From the NCBI GenBank assembly GCA_019155205.2, contig JAHNZQ020000308.1, forward strand, positions 3,830,012 to 3,894,011: DNA of 64,000 nt, read 5' to 3'. Under the pieces are notes generated by a model. The model had not been told where the DNA came from. It saw only the letters and a program-made list of their open reading frames with translations, and did not search any database. Below, piece after piece: positions 62,233 to 64,000 of the stretch. Both the position numbers and the translations under genes were made by a program. This DNA comes from Gracilaria vermiculophylla (Eukaryota; Rhodophyta; Florideophyceae; Gracilariales; Gracilariaceae). Within the stretch, counting starts at the first letter, position 1; each line of letters begins with the position of its first letter.

Positions 62233-63397
62233 GCGCCATGCGCCGTTGATTACACTAAACCAATGCCGCCGTCGAGCTGCACATACGGACACGCGCAGCC
62301 CCCTCTTCATCCAATACGCTGCGAACACGTGCGAGGTGTGATGGCAGCTCACAGAGTGCGCATGACACGTCATCGCCTCTCCCATACTCTTCCCACCGGA
62401 TGGCGAAGCCTGTCCAGATAAAAATAGAGCGTAGGTGCCCCTTGCGTATGGTATAGATTGCTTTTACATCCGGTCGTTTGACTCGGCAAAAAGATTGTAA
62501 GCTCACGCAAAGCCCATCAAGCATCTCGCATATGAGCCTTGGAGGAGGTTGTTGGTGGTTTCTCAGAGCTGGCTTTTAGTCGGCTTTCAGGAACTGGAGT
62601 TCCGATACCGCGGATTACCTAGAATACACTTATTACGAGGAATACCGTGTTGAACAGCATAGTAGCTTACAGAGCGAGGAGCGGAAGTGTTCAGTTTTCG
62701 TGACACTCCCGCTCTGTCCCGCTTTGCGATGATATTGAAGCGATTGGTTTCACCGACAAGCAGCTCTTGCGGAACACAAAACACTCATTTTCTCATTATC
62801 TAAAGAGAGAGTGTGTCTTTGCAACACAGATGATGTGTTCTCTGCTCCCTCACGGACTAGTCAAAACACGCCATTATTCTGCCGTGCTGCTCAGCACGCA
62901 GTCTTTTGTTTCTTCCTTGTTCCCCTTTCTTGTGAGCTATATCCATTTACTTGCACAATCCAAGCTCCTCTACAAACATCCATAACCTATAAAATCGACT
63001 TCGACATCGTAACTACAAACTACAATTCAGCCGTACTAGGGTCACTGAGTTACTGAGTATGCAATAAAATCATCAGATGTTTTGGGTACTTGGATCTCTG
63101 TGGTACCCTCATTTGGATGCGCATTTTCGTCACCGGCAGTCATCGCCTTTCATTGTACAAATTGTTCTCCCTCTACATAAATCATCCTCTAAGGGGCACA
63201 CCACAACAAGGCGCTCTGTATAAGTCTTATTGTACATCCATAGATCATGATTGCTTTCTCTTACCCTTACGCAGTCTTAGACATTGAGAAGAAGAGAACA
63301 AGCTTGAAAGTTTGTCAAGTACTTGGGCCTGGCATCACTGCGCAAGCACACATTGTGGTGTTTACATAAGTTTAACTCACCACTACACAGTGTGGAA

Positions 63398-63830
63398 ATG
63401 TTTCACTTGCAAGAAAACATTGAAACAACGCTTTACCTTGAGGGAGAGGACCACGGCACAAGCGCCAAACCCAACGTTGACCAATCCCAATCCTTTCGAG
63501 ACCTTCTTTCAAGCATCTGGTCACGGAAGCCAATATTCTGCATGATCTCGCAGCGTGCATGCAAAAAGAAGCGCGTATCCAAACAGCTGCAGCTGCCGTT
63601 GGTGCGGCAACGGCTGCAGCAATTACAATTGCAAAAATTGTTCAAATGTAACAGCTGAAGCCGTTGCCACAACCGACGCAGTTGCAACTGGTGGATGTGC
63701 TTCCAGTCGGTTTGGCCTCCATGCAACACGATCAGCTTGTGTGCTACAAGAAGCGGACCTTCATACAGTCGGAGCTGCGATGGAAATGCAATAAAGGTTG
63801 TGATTGCAAAAGATGCAATAGCAACAGTGG
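63398..63830 (+). pseudogene. Ala-rich coding remnant broken by frameshifts, uncertain
   Basis: Coding-like segments follow one another in three frames. First is 63398 onward with FHLQENIETTLYLEGEDHG and SQSFRDLLSSI. Next is 63508-63648 with ANILHDLAACMQKEARI and an Ala-rich helix. The third is 63651-63791 with TAEAVATTDAVATGG. A fourth short stretch (VVIAKDAIATVV) starts at 63794. The segments have similar Ala-rich helix style but no single frame joins them. This looks like a decayed gene; a gene with unseen introns continuing past the window is the alternative. The family is unknown. Confidence 0.25.
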
Positions 63831-64000
63831 TATAGAGGTTCCCTTTCCGCGCGCAGCTGCGGCTGCTATCCCAGTGACACGATGCGCGCAGCGACAGCTA
63901 CTGCTCCGCGGCCAACAGTTGAAGTTCTAGCACGACCACTGTCATCGTCATGAAAATCAGCTTGGGCGACAAGAATGAGCTCGCCTTCAGAGACAAGACT

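Larger units (their letters stand above)
61746..64000. other. gene-poor end of window
   Basis: This 2.3 kb includes a TATA-like box, a G/C palindrome, a GC-rich repeat, and Ala-rich coding fragments near 63.4-63.9 kb, listed separately. No intact gene is recognised. The last frame is open at the window edge and could belong to a gene beyond it. Confidence 0.4.

Overview
The window is nuclear DNA from a plastid-bearing eukaryote, most likely a red alga. It carries the plastid import protein Tic110, zeta-carotene desaturase, a plastid LL-diaminopimelate aminotransferase, a plastid-type alanyl-tRNA synthetase and a plastid pKIWI502-like flavoprotein. These sit among clearly eukaryotic genes (ORC1, DDX11, DRG2, CTU1, m-AAA protease, V-ATPase subunit c, ARID protein, DNAJC21). 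The plastid proteins have simple transit peptides with no signal peptide in front, as expected for a primary plastid. Almost all genes are intronless. The few introns found are short (60, 77, 93 and 98 bp) with GT-AG ends and sit in DRG2, mL54 and the ARID gene. This intron-poor, compact layout fits Rhodophyta better than green algae, but the assignment is inference. One scaffold gap of 100 Ns lies at 30279-30378.

Layout. 1-10 kb: a propeller/TIG protein cut by the window edge, a secreted Cys-rich protein, a FANCE-like protein, and TIC110 divergent from the three-exon DRG2. 11-19 kb: DapL, a two-finger C2H2 protein, ZDS and a ZFAND1-like protein, embedded in an extremely GC- and CpG-rich block. 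20-29 kb: mitochondrial m-AAA protease, CTU1, a type I membrane propeller protein, ORC1. 29.3-31.2 kb: an AT-rich repeat region with a Tc1/mariner-like remnant and the gap. 31-46 kb: a BTB-like acidic protein, the pKIWI502-like flavoprotein, DNAJC21, mitochondrial ribosomal protein mL54, a STE20-type kinase whose DFG is DFE, V-ATPase subunit c, and an ARID protein. 49-60 kb: DDX11/CHL1 head-to-head with an unrecognised Lys-rich nuclear protein, then plastid AlaRS head-to-head with a bHLH-GAF-like regulator. 60-64 kb: gene-poor, with a hairpin, a short GC-rich repeat, one weak TATA-driven small ORF and Ala-rich frameshifted coding remnants.

There is no operon logic. Genes are single units on both strands, often as divergent pairs. 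Recurring themes are plastid housekeeping (TIC110, DapL, ZDS, AlaRS, pKIWI502-like) and chromosome replication/repair (ORC1, DDX11, FANCE-like). I found no single gene cluster that forms a clear new system. The most unusual items are the DFE kinase, the bHLH-GAF protein lacking the E-box-contact Glu, the unrecognised DDX11-divergent protein, the CpG-saturated promoter blocks, and the structured or degenerate elements at 30 kb and 61-64 kb.
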